Part shown: in pieces, positions 1-10,718 of the stretch | Numbering within the stretch: the stretch's first letter is position 1 | How the letters are laid out: every line of letters starts with the position of its first letter | NCBI GenBank assembly: GCA_021613535.1 | Contig: CP075495.1 | Location: forward strand, 5,518,001-5,582,000 | Direction of reading: 5' to 3' | DNA: 64,000 nucleotides | From: Adineta vaga | Lineage: Eukaryota; Rotifera | Notes under the pieces: model-generated | What the model saw: the letters and a program-made list of their open reading frames with translations, nothing else | Told to the model about the DNA's origin: nothing | Database searches by the model: none | Program-made: the position numbers and the translations under genes

Positions 1-104
1 ATCAATATATACATCTCAAATGACAACGTATCATTATCGATAAAAAGGATAAAATTCCCTGAAGGATGATTTTTTGATATTCTATTCAAGTAATAACTAT
101 ATGC

Positions 105-134
105 ATATATATATATATATATATGTGTGTGTGT
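105..134. repeat. (AT)n/(GT)n microsatellite
   Basis: A compound dinucleotide run (AT units passing into GT units) lies in the 3' flank of the intermediate filament gene. The rest of 1-242 looks like 3' UTR or flank of that minus-strand gene. An ATTAAA poly(A)-signal candidate reads on the minus strand at 187-192, about 50 bases past the stop. Confidence 0.8.
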
Positions 135-242
135 ATTGAGAGAGAATGAAAGAAGATTAATCGAGAAGAATTAAAACAAAAAAGCTTTTAATCTACAAAT
201 ATTTTGTTGATGTTTTTGATCAATAATATATTCTTGTTATTG

Positions 243-1802
243 TTAGCGATGCGGTGAAACATTTCGTGAAGTTGAAGGTGATCGACCACTAAGACCACCA
301 GCAGATGAGTATGATGTTGAATAAGTGACTTCACGAACATTATGAGAACTACTTGGACCTGATGTATTTCTCAATAAACGTAAATTAAGTGAATCGAGTA
401 ATGAACGACCACGATTCATTATTTTTTCTGCTTCTTCAGCAAAATGTCGTAGACCAACTTGATTATTACCACCTTCGAGTAATAAACGATATCGACGTAT
501 TTCTTCTTCTAATGTTGTACGATATTTTTCTAAATCATTTATATAACCTTTTATACGATCAATTTCTTCACGATAACGTCTTTGTTCGTCAACAAGACGT
601 TGATCTTCATGATAGGTTGTGGATTGTATCTGTTGACGTATATCAGCTATTTGTCTATCAAGATCTTGATTTTCCATTTGTAAGCCATTAACACGACCAC
701 GTATATCAGATATACTTCGAGTGATTTCTCGAATCTTTTCTGTTTGCCATTGTGATTCAATCGGTTCTTTTGGTTGATGATATTCAATCAACGCACTAAC
801 TTTTGCCTGATAATAATTTTGTAATTGTTGTTGCTGTTGATCGGTAATTGCTTCAAATTGTTTACGTATTTCACGTATAGCAGCTGTTAATTCACTTTCA
901 AAGAATGGTGCTGGATCAACATTAGCAATAGCTACTTTGGAACGAAGTTGTTCAACATCAAATTTATGTGCAGTATCTAATGCTTTTAATTCTTGTTCAA
1001 GAACAGTTTTCTCTGCCATAAGTAATTGTTTTTGTGTTGCTTCATTAGCTATTTCAGAGATAAGATTTGCAACATCAGCACGAATACGTTGTAATTCAGC
1101 ATTGTATAGTGTAATTTCATCATCATTATCAGCAATTATTTTACGAATTAATTCAATTTTTTTTTCGAGATCAATGATTTTTTCACGTAATTGTTTTAAT
1201 TGACCTTTAGCACCATTGATTTGATCTGGTCGTTGAGCATTAGTTAAACGTTGTTCAGCTTGTTTAAGACGTGCTTCTGCTTCTTGTCGTTTACCTTGTC
1301 CTGAACGGACATCATCATCCATTCGTTTTAACGTTTCTTCGGCTTCTTTTTTTTCCCGTGTAATTATTTCACGAATACGTTGCAAACCAATACCTTTCTT
1401 ATTTCGTATATTATCCAAATCACGACTAAGTTTTCGATTGACTGCTTCTAAGTAACGAATTTTACCAATATATTCAGCAAATCGATCATTCAATTCAGCT
1501 AATTGACGTTTTTCTTCAGCTCGTTGACTATTAAATGGAACTAATGCCCAAGAACCCATGCCACCACCACCAACCGTAGTACGTAATGGTACAGCACTAC
1601 TTGACATCGAGTGAGATACACTCATCTTTGATGTTACACTTCGATTTCCTCCACCTAAATTTTTCACTGGTCGAGTGATGATCACTTGTCGTGGAGTAAT
1701 TGCTGACATATAGCCAACAGATCCAAGTGTGTCATATGTTGTATTTGTACGCGGATCTGCTGTATACATTTCTTCACGCTGTACATCATAGATAGTTGGC
1801 AT
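243..1802 (-). CDS. Cytoplasmic intermediate filament protein, lamin-like rod
   Basis: Single-exon gene for a 519-residue protein that would assemble into 10-nm cytoskeletal filaments. A Ser/Gly-rich head (about residues 1-90) precedes an alpha-helical coiled-coil rod. The rod opens with the helix-initiation motif AELNDRFAEYIGKIRYLE (about 102-120) and ends with the helix-termination motif YRTTLEEEIRRYRLLLEG (about 426-444), both hallmarks of the family. Heptad-rich coils lie between them. The tail is only ~75 residues, Ser/Thr-rich, and shows no lamin-tail Ig fold, CaaX box or recognisable nuclear localisation signal, so it is a cytoplasmic filament protein and not a nuclear lamin. The ATG at 1802 gives a normal head length and has a TATA-like box about 100 bases upstream. 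Animal families of this type are usually multi-exon; a single exon suggests a retrocopy origin or intron loss. Family assignment is firm; the subtype cannot be named. Confidence 0.92.
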   Translation of the reverse strand: MPTIYDVQREEMYTADPRTNTTYDTLGSVGYMSAITPRQVIITRPVKNLGGGNRSVTSKMSVSHSMSSSAVPLRTTVGGGGMGSWALVPFNSQRAEEKRQLAELNDRFAEYIGKIRYLEAVNRKLSRDLDNIRNKKGIGLQRIREIITREKKEAEETLKRMDDDVRSGQGKRQEAEARLKQAEQRLTNAQRPDQINGAKGQLKQLREKIIDLEKKIELIRKIIADNDDEITLYNAELQRIRADVANLISEIANEATQKQLLMAEKTVLEQELKALDTAHKFDVEQLRSKVAIANVDPAPFFESELTAAIREIRKQFEAITDQQQQQLQNYYQAKVSALIEYHQPKEPIESQWQTEKIREITRSISDIRGRVNGLQMENQDLDRQIADIRQQIQSTTYHEDQRLVDEQRRYREEIDRIKGYINDLEKYRTTLEEEIRRYRLLLEGGNNQVGLRHFAEEAEKIMNRGRSLLDSLNLRLLRNTSGPSSSHNVREVTYSTSYSSAGGLSGRSPSTSRNVSPHR

Positions 1803-1899
1803 GGTAAATGACGCAAAAAGAAACGAGCGGATTTCTTGATTTAAATAGATGGATATGTGTCAGATGAATGTGCTATAGAAAATGTGTACCGATGTACTT

Positions 1900-1907
1900 C
1901 TTATATA
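1900..1907 (-). promoter_or_regulatory. TATA-box candidate of intermediate filament gene
   Basis: TATATAAG reads on the minus strand about 100 bases upstream of the start codon at 1802, a plausible core-promoter position with a short 5' UTR. It rests on sequence match only. Confidence 0.4.
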
Positions 1908-2515
1908 CGAGAAAGAACAAGAGATGATAGAAGGTATATGTGTGTATATGTAACAGACTCATCGACTTAATTTCTCATCAGTACAAACAAATCCAAAATT
2001 AATCGCATATTACATATTCTTGCGGTTTCTTTCACATGTACATTCATTTTCAAAAAGAAAGTGATATTCTATAGTGCTATTTAAAGCAATAATACAAACA
2101 CCAAAGCTCCCACTACTGCCCACGAATAACCTCATACAATAGTCAAGGCCCACAAATCAATAAAGCTTGAATAGAGTACACACTCACATACACGCGCGCA
2201 AAATCATATTTTATTATCCTACCTGATTCGGCTATTGACAACGGCCAAGACAACGAACTTGACTGTAATGACACCGTTTCAGAAGCTATAAAAAGAATAT
2301 TATGAACTTTGACATTTGTTCTTAGTTATAGTGAAAAAATTGCTGTATTCATTTTCAAATGACTCTTATACAACGATAATCAATGTGTTATTCGTAATAG
2401 AACAGAAAAAGATCAGTTTTCGATGATAAATTATGGTCCCAAAGAGTATCGCTGTGAGTATGCACTCATATTAGTGTATCATTCTTTTTCAAATAGTGAA
2501 AATAAAAACGAAATT
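1908..2515. other. Intergenic, no gene seen
   Basis: AT-rich spacer between the upstream side of the intermediate filament gene and the 3' end of the PDZ gene. It should hold distal promoter of the former and 3' UTR of the latter. A short CA/CG-rich patch (acacgcgcgc) lies near 2190. No open frame of interest was found. Confidence 0.5.
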
Positions 2516-5500
2516 CTATTTACCTCCTGCAATTCGAATGTCTGATGTTTTGACAATAGTTATTTGTATATTTTCACACGAATCTATCCATAATGAATTT
2601 AATGATGATTTGCATTGTTCATATGTTTGAATTGGTATACTATCATCAAGAGAAATAATTTCATCTCCAATTGATAAATTTGGACAATGATCGCCGTCAA
2701 TAATCGATGAAATTTTGATTTTTCCATCATCTGCTGCTTCAAAATCAAAACCATATCTTCCCAGATGATCTGCTTGTCTCGTAACAATAACTGTCGTATA
2801 ACTTTCTTCAATATCATTAGTTTTTGATTCTTTTTCATCACCATTATCAATGACACGTTCAATTGTTGTAATTAGCTCTTCACTAATTGTATCACTCACA
2901 GGCGATGCATTGTGTTCTCTTTGTTCATGTAGTTGCTTTTCAAGTTGATCGATATCATCATCGAATTGTTTAGTTGTCGTACGATATCGTTCAAAATTTG
3001 TTGAATAACGATGGCATAATTCTTCAAATTTGTCAACAATATCATCTGTTCCGGGTTCGGTTGTTGTTCGACGATAACCATATTCTTCGTAGATTTCTTC
3101 ATCATATACGGGTGGATGTAAAATATGAAATTCGATTTGATTTTCATTGGGAGGAAATTGATGATAATTTGAATTGCTTAAAAGGGAATCACTGACAATT
3201 TGAGAAAGATTGTTCACAGGTAGTGGTGGACGTGGTGGAACATATTCGTTTATGGGAATATTGGGTTGTGGCATGGATGATTCAATTTCATAAGCAATCG
3301 TTTCGGAAGTATGTGTGTTATCGACGTTTGATGAAGGAACAGATTCTTTTAGAATTTCGTATTCAATTGTGTCGTCATTCGATTCTTCCATAGAATAATC
3401 ATGGTAATGTTCATCAACTGGTGTATTTTCCATTTGGTTTTGATCTTCAATTTCTAACTCATCTTGCCGAAGAGCATCTAAAGGAAGTGTGTTCGAAATT
3501 GTTTCATCTGAAATCATTTGAGAATCGAATGATTCTGGAGTTTCCATTTCAATTAGTCTTTCGATTTGGACCGGTGAAGCTCTGTAAATCATAGGTTCCA
3601 TATCATTACTATCAATCATAAGTTCATTAGAAACAACGTCAGGAGTATATAAATCTATTGGTTCCATTTCGATTAGTGAAGCTTCATCAACAGTCTTTGG
3701 TATTTCTTCTGAAGGAGGAGTTTCAGGAATAGCTTGATCAACAATTTGGAATTTAATGGGTTGTTGAAATCTAGCGGCCAAAGCTTCATGAATGATTGTT
3801 CCAAGATTATCTGTATCGATGATTGATTCATTTTCACTGGATTCAGATAATTGTGATGAATAAATATCTGAATGAAATGAATCATTAGGTATCATTGTAA
3901 ATGATTTCTGATATGGACCTTCTAAAGCTTCATTAACAAGCGTTCCCAAATTATCTGTATTAGCAGTTAATTGATCGAATGATTCAGGTAATTCTTCAGT
4001 AAAAACTTCAAAATCAAATGGATTAGATGTTTTCATTTTGATTGGTTTTTGAAATCTAGCTGCTAAAGCTTCATGAATAATTGTTCCCAAATTATCTGTA
4101 TTTGCACTAGATTCTGAAGCGTCTTGATCAATATTACTAACAGATAATGCTTCATTAACTACTTGCACTAAATTATCAATATTAATGATCGATTCTTGTA
4201 CTTGATGAATTTCATTAAATTGAACTGATTTTTGATATCTAGCATTTAATGCTTCATGTACAATCGTACCTAAATTATCAGTATTCACTTGTTCATCAGA
4301 TTCACCGATTAAATTATCATAAGACCATTCATCGGAATCATTTACAACTTGTTTTGGTTCATCCTCAGTTGGCGTTATTGTATCATCATAAATAAATACT
4401 AAATTATTTACACAGGATGATGTTTGATCAATGGATTGAACAATTTCAACAAGATTATCAATAGATGGTTTCGTTGATTCTTCAGTAAGATTATCATAAA
4501 TGAATGCAAGATCATCCATTGTATTCGATATTTCTGTTTGATTACATCGATGAATATCCCCAACTATACTAACTAATTGATCAATATTAATGAGTGATTC
4601 TTCACCTTTAGCTAGTATATGTGCTTGTTCTTCATCAATGTTTGTTGTAATCTGATTATTTGTTCGATTGTATGTATCAATTTGTTCTAAGAGATCTGTT
4701 AGATTTTCAATAAGTACATCTGAATTTTCATTTGTTGATGAGATTTGTTGAGTTGTTTGTAAAGGTGATGGTATGGCATCATAATAGAAAGTTTCTTCGG
4801 GTGTAACAATATTGTTAATTAAATCATCGTGAACAAAATATTGTGGAAAATTACTACCATTCGTGTCATCACTTCCAATCGATAATGATGATTGATGACC
4901 ATTATCAATACGAGATTCTTTTGCTGTATGATAAGATGTCGTTGTACCATCATCTAAATCAATTAAACTATCAGCTTCGATAATTTGTGAATTTAGAGGT
5001 GGTGATGGAAATACATCCATATCGAATTTTGCTGTTATTGTTGGACTGTCAGTTGGAGTTATCTAATAATAGACACAAAAAAGAAAACATTCATTATCTA
5101 TTAAATGCATTTATATAAAGGATAATCGAAATATACAGTAAAACTTTTCTTCGTATACGACAATATGCAATCTCTTCGAATGAATTTCATTCGAAAATGA
5201 ACACATATGTTTAGATTAAATACTAGACGTTTTTTACTTCTGCTTCCCTGAACAATCTATGCTCTGTCGTTCGCACATTGATGATGAAAAGAACAATTGT
5301 ATCATACGTTTTTGTATTATGATAAATAAGAAAAGAAAATGAATTGATCAAGCATATTTAACTAAAGAAAAACATTGATACTGTTTTATACAATTTTGTT
5401 TGTGATTGGTTTTCATGTTCAAGATTAATATGTATATATCTACTGAATGAAAAACTCAATTAACAAAAGCTGAAGAAGAGTAATTTTGTTTTTTTTCGAT

Positions 5501-7413
5501 CTTGTTAATCAAACATACCACTTGGACGATTGAATAATGTAATAATTGTTAGAAATGATTACGTTTATTCTCTATGATATAATACTTTCAATTTCCGTAA
5601 GGGAGAAAGGTGATAATGAATTTAACCTTAGTCTCATAATTTTCTGTTAAATATACAACAACTCGATTATGATCGTTTAGTTAAGAATATTTAAAACTAA
5701 CATACATTTTTCATTGACATAAGTGAGTCTTCTAAATCATCATTATCAGCATGTTGCCATGAAGAATCTCGAATATGATGATCAATGGATGGTAAATCAT
5801 AACCATGATTCATATACGGTTCTAAATACATTCCACATGAACCTGGTGTTGACGGTGTTATTTCTAATGGTAATTCAATTGAATCTGGCGAAGGAGTTAT
5901 TGTATGAACTGTATGTAGTTGTCGCCGTATTGAGCGGCGACTATTTCGATTGGTAAAAGCATGATTTGATTGATTGGGTTGTTGTTGTTGTTGTTGCTGT
6001 TCGCTGGTTTCTAAAACTGTTGGTCGTGTATGACTATGTGTCGGTGAACCAGTCAGTTGTTTTAGATTTAACTGTGTATCCAGTAAAAATGTTGATGAAT
6101 CAATAATTGGACGAAAATTATTGGGAATAAATTCATTTTCTGTTGGTGATAGATAGATTTCATTATTATGTGCCCATTCATTAACTTTTGCACTTGCATT
6201 GATCATCACTTGATATAAATTATCAACAGGTGCAGTTGGTTTTGTTTGTGGCGAATTCATGCCTGATGATAAATATGCTGCCATTAATAATGCTTCATCA
6301 TTTTCTGATGATTTTTCTAGACGAAATTTCGGTAATGGACATTCATCACTAGTTTTACTTTTTGTTGGTGATGCTAATTTCCATTGTGGTTTTTCACTCC
6401 AAGAGTTAGTCATTGGTGCATGAATGGTATATTCATCTTCTTGTAGACGACGTGTCTTTCTATCTAATTCACCATAAAGTTCTCGTATTTGATCACGTGA
6501 ATACGTTTGCATTGATGAAGGAATAGCTGGTGTATTGGCAGCTTCATAAGCTATTTCACGACCACGAAGTATCATTGCTTCTTTTTCATCATTGTTCATA
6601 TCTTGTTTAACAGCTTGACGACGATAGATAAAACAAGCATCTGTAACCGTTTGACTTGGTTGTTGACGTTGAATTTGACGTTGTTTATTAGCTGTTTCGA
6701 TAGAATAACTAGAAACGAAAAGAAAAACATTTTTCAGAAAACGACACATATCAATTGCTTACATTAGACCAGATGATTTCGTTTTCTTCTCGTCAGAAGT
6801 TGTTTTTGAAATTGATTGTTGCAGTGAATCAAGTGATTTATGAGTATCCATTGATTCATCTTCACTTTTTTCCAAAGAAATTTTACTTCGATGTTTATAA
6901 TAATTTGAAAGAACACTTCGATCCGTAAGTAGTGATGTATTTGTACCTAGATATTCATTGAATTCTATCTCTTCACTTATTTTTCTTTAAGATTTAACTT
7001 ACCATCTGTTTCAATAAAACCACTATCTCGAGCTGGACTTGTACTACGTTTATAAACTAATGGTTTACTTTGATGTTCATGTGTAAGTTTGCTTTTATTT
7101 GTAATATTTTGTTTGGAATTCGAATTCGATGGGATATCATCAAGAATAATCAATGATCTATGACTTTCATTAAATGATGATGTTGATCGTCGATCATCAA
7201 TAGATAATTTTCGAAATTCATTAAACGTTAAAGAACCCAAATGTCGAACTGTAGTATTATTCAACAAAGATCGATCTGTACAACGGCATATACCAATACG
7301 TATCGTCTTATTCTGACGACGTAAAGCTGTAAATTCTGTTTTAATTTGATCATAAGTCAAAGTTATTGGTGGTTTAAGAAGATTTTTTTCATTGACAAAT
7401 ATTAAAATATCTC
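2516..7413 (-). CDS. PDZ-domain scaffold protein with DNLGTI-type internal repeats (5' end unresolved)
   Basis: Four exons join in frame at GT/AG sites: 7413-7003, 6946-6763, 6708-5706 and 5062-2516, giving about 1,380 residues. The first visible exon starts inside a PDZ-like fold (GDILIFVNEKNL), so at least one 5' exon lies upstream and was not located. A second PDZ-like domain is at the C terminus: LGRYGFDFEAADDGKI is the ligand-groove strand region and LSIGDEIISLDDSI the following strand. Between them lies a long acidic, Ser/Asn-rich, probably disordered region with recurring units of the form TDNLGTIVHEALNARYQK (see findings). A short coiled-coil-prone stretch rich in E, Q and R precedes the last PDZ. 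The role is probably a membrane or cortical adaptor, inferred from the PDZ domains only. The intron 5705-5063 (~640 bp) is long for this genome. No orthologue could be named. Confidence 0.72.
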
Positions 7414-8051
7414 CTAAAAATAACAATTCATAGATGAAATGTTTGATCTATCCTTGAACTTAATAATTGTGTAATCGATACAAACATATGAAAATGTCAA
7501 ACACTAGATAAATACTCGTCTCTATTTTTATATGATCATTATTTTGATAGATATTGTCAATGTTAGAAGTTGAAAAGTTTAACTAAGAACAACAGTAATA
7601 ACAAAGTGTCAATGACCTATCGAACGATGAATAAAAAAAGAAAAGTTCATTCGTTCGTCTATGAAAGAATTTCATGTTTATTTACATCAGAAGAAACTAT
7701 GCGCAACAGTCTCAACGTTCTTTGATATACGCAAATTTGATTGAGTTAATATATGATGCATCTGCTTCCATATATTAATTCTTATTCAATTATTAATGCA
7801 AATGCGATGATCAATATATGCATTTGTTAGAATGATAATAAGAAAAGAAAAAAAGATCTTTTCATCAATAACAATACTAAATAATTTTCTATTTGACCTT
7901 AATTTCAAGGCGCATTGTTCGCGTAAGAAATATAGTGAAGAAGAAGAAGAAGAGGAAAGTGCTTTTTCTATCGAATTATTAACGATAATCAGACAAGAAT
8001 GAACAAAATAATCATAAATAAATCGAACTGTTCTTATAGACAACAAGAATA
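7414..8051. other. Intergenic or hidden 5' exon of the PDZ gene
   Basis: The missing N-terminal half of the first PDZ domain should be encoded here or at an intron upstream, but no convincing short exon was found. An 89-codon minus-strand open frame at 7786-8055 is low-complexity (Ser and hydrophobic residues) and overlaps the beta-galactosidase stop, so it is treated as chance. The region also holds the 3' UTR of that gene. Confidence 0.4.
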
Positions 8052-10262
8052 TCACGCATCGATCACAGGTGTATCGACGAGTTGAACATATTTTCCATAG
8101 GTATACAATTCAAATAATTGAATATGATTAAATCCTTTAAATAATAATTCTTTGGGTATATATAAAGTACGTTGTGGTCCAATACTCCAATATCGTCCTA
8201 AATTGAATCCATTAATAAAAGCTACACCTTTTGTCCATTGAGAATCTAATGATAAATATGTGTCAGCAATTGATTGTTCATTCTCAATATGAAATGGTGC
8301 ATAAAATAATTGTGGACCATGATTGAGATCATGAATTTTCTCAGCATTTTTTTCTTCAATATTCATATGATTCCAATCTGTAATACTTGACATGCCTTTA
8401 CGAAATTCTAATGTATGAATAGTCCATGTTTTCAATTCAATTGTATCATTTAATAATACTTTATCAAGAATACCTTTTCGACTTTGATCAAGTGTTGGAC
8501 CAAAATTAATTCGACCCATATTCTCCACTATAATTGTGAAATTTTTCGTATTTGATGGTAAATCAAATCGAATGAAATTTTCTGTACATAAAGATTTATA
8601 AATTATTTTTCCATTGGCAAGAATTAATGCATTATCAGCAATGGATTTTATTGTTATATGATATTCAGTATTCTTTTCTTTGAGATAATATTCCATATTA
8701 TTATTTGTATAAACAATAAAACCTTGAGATGCACTGGTACCAGTTTGAGGATTGATTTTAATCTGTTCCATATTTAATGGTCCATCATGAATTTCACATT
8801 TATTTGTTAAAATATCATCATCAAGTAATTGTTCAAATGTTTTATAACCAAAGATTTTTATTTTACCAAAAGAAGCTTTTTTCGATGGTTTAGTTTCAAT
8901 AATTTCAAATGTATCATCATTTGAACGTCGATGATTATAGACAATTAATTTTGGATTGAGTTCATAGAACTTTTTAATTATACGTTGTATAGCAAAATAT
9001 TTTTCTGTTCGATCACCAGATTCATTTAATGGCGCATCATAATCATAAGAAGTAACTAATGGTGAATATTTTTGTGACGGAAAATGATGACCACCTGATG
9101 TAAAACCAAAATTTGTACCACCAAAAAACATATAAAAATTAATGGATATTTCATATTTTGAATTTAATAAAATTTCTTCGAGGTCTTTTTCAAATTTTTG
9201 TGCAGGATAAGCAGCTTTAGAGCCTGTTTTATGTTTACCACCCCAGTAATCGAACCATCCAGTCCAATATTCTGTAATCATTATATGATGATGAGAACGA
9301 AATACCATTAATTGTTCGATATTTTCTTGAATATTTCGTTGAAAATTAATTGTTGCCCAAACATCTTTTAATGCACCACGAGAAAGATCTCTAGCACCAT
9401 CTGATGTGAAAAATAATTCATCTAAACCATATTCAACATACATGGAATGAATAGCTCGAAGATAATCTTTATCTTCACCATAGCTTCCATATTCATTTTC
9501 AATTTGAAATGCAATTATTGAACCTTGACCATGTCGATTATATTGATGTTCAGATAGAATTGGTAATAATACTGAATAGTATTTTTTTAATGCATCAAGA
9601 AAACCGGGATGAGTTGAACGAACACGCATTTTGTTATCTTGTAATAACCAACTTGGTAAACCACCCCATTCATATTCAGCACAGATATAACCTAGAAAAA
9701 TAAATAGAGAGTTGAATAGAATGAGCGAAAAGATTTATCTATTATTGATTTTACCTGATGGGCGAATAATTGCAAACATTTCATGTTGATGAATAAGTTT
9801 CAAAAAACTTGATAGATCTGTTAAACCTTCTGTAAATTTATAATTGTTTCTATCTGGTTCATGTAAATTCCATGGAATGTAGGTTTCAATAGTATTTAAA
9901 CCAGCTCTCTTCATTTCTTCGATTCGATCTGACCATAATTGTGGTAGAACACGAAAATAATGCAGTGAACCACTTAAAATTCGAAATGGTCGAAGATGTT
10001 TACGATTTAAATCATTTTCTTTGAATAAACGAATAAATAAATGTCGTTCATTATCAAGTATTAATGTTGGTTCGTATTGTTCAGGTAACATTTGTTTCAA
10101 TAATAAATAAAATAATATAATAAAACCAAAAACTATGAAAATGTGTAAATATCTTCGATGATAACGTAAATGATAAATACGCATAACAAATAGTTTTATT
10201 GCTAAGGTAACTGTTTGTTTTCTTCTATGTTTGTCGTCGAAATGTTCTTTGTCATACATCAA
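8052..10262 (-). CDS. Beta-galactosidase, glycosyl hydrolase family 35, membrane-anchored
   Basis: Two exons (10262-9755 and 9691-8052; 63-bp intron) encode about 715 residues of a family 35 exo-beta-galactosidase, which removes terminal galactose from glycoconjugates. The N terminus is basic and followed by one hydrophobic helix (IFIVFGFIILFYLLL, about residues 42-56), giving a type II membrane topology in place of a cleaved signal peptide. The TIM barrel starts at LSGSLHYFRVLPQLWSDRI. The joined exons give GYICAEYEWGGLPSWLL, the family signature. The acid/base Glu is in FQIENEYGSYGED and the nucleophile Glu in MITEYWTGWFDYWGG. The C-terminal jelly-roll domains end with GFNLGRYWSIGPQRTLYIP, also typical. 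Length and anchor resemble the GLB1-like animal subfamily more than lysosomal GLB1; that subfamily call is inference. The ATG at 10262 is the first in frame and precedes the anchor. Confidence 0.93.
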
Positions 10263-10718
10263 ATAAATTCTTTGTTGATAGGTAAATCATTGAAAGTAGA
10301 ACATGTGATACGATATTATGATAGTAATGGTATAGAAATCGTTGAATATATCTACATTTAGTTTTGTAATGAATACTCATGAAAAACGTGCAATAAAATG
10401 TAAGCAAAGCTTATGTACGCATTTCGTCTATAGAACGACGATGACATGCGCACATTTAGATATAGACATACGTATACAAAGAAATAATGCTATTACTACT
10501 ACAGCGATGTTCGCTGAGTTGGTTGTCGGTTAAGCGTATATTTTTTTTTATTATTGGAGCCGCATGTGATGTCGTTCACGAGCAAAATGTCAAAAGGAAG
10601 AAAGAAAAGAAAAGAAAGGAAGGAAGAACAGCGAAGAAATAGAACGAGAAAAGAACGAAGCAGCAACCAGTCATTTCTGAATACCCTCGTCGGTAATATA
10701 CTATTATATTGAATCATA
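10263..10718. other. Intergenic, purine-rich
   Basis: This is the upstream flank of the beta-galactosidase gene. It contains a strongly purine-biased plus-strand stretch (about 10588-10665, mostly A and G). Small open frames here are low-complexity and not believed. Confidence 0.4.

Noticed and set aside
937-1203. Plus-strand open frame of 88 codons inside the filament gene
   Set aside because: It is the antisense shadow of a coiled-coil coding region with a Ser/Leu-rich mirror composition.
7786-8055. 89-codon minus-strand open frame overlapping the beta-galactosidase stop
   Set aside because: Low-complexity Ser run from a GAA repeat, overlaps a well supported gene end and has no homology signal.
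10499-10717. 72-codon minus-strand open frame upstream of the beta-galactosidase
   Set aside because: Mostly Phe, Leu and Ser from a purine-rich strand read in antisense; no splice or family support.
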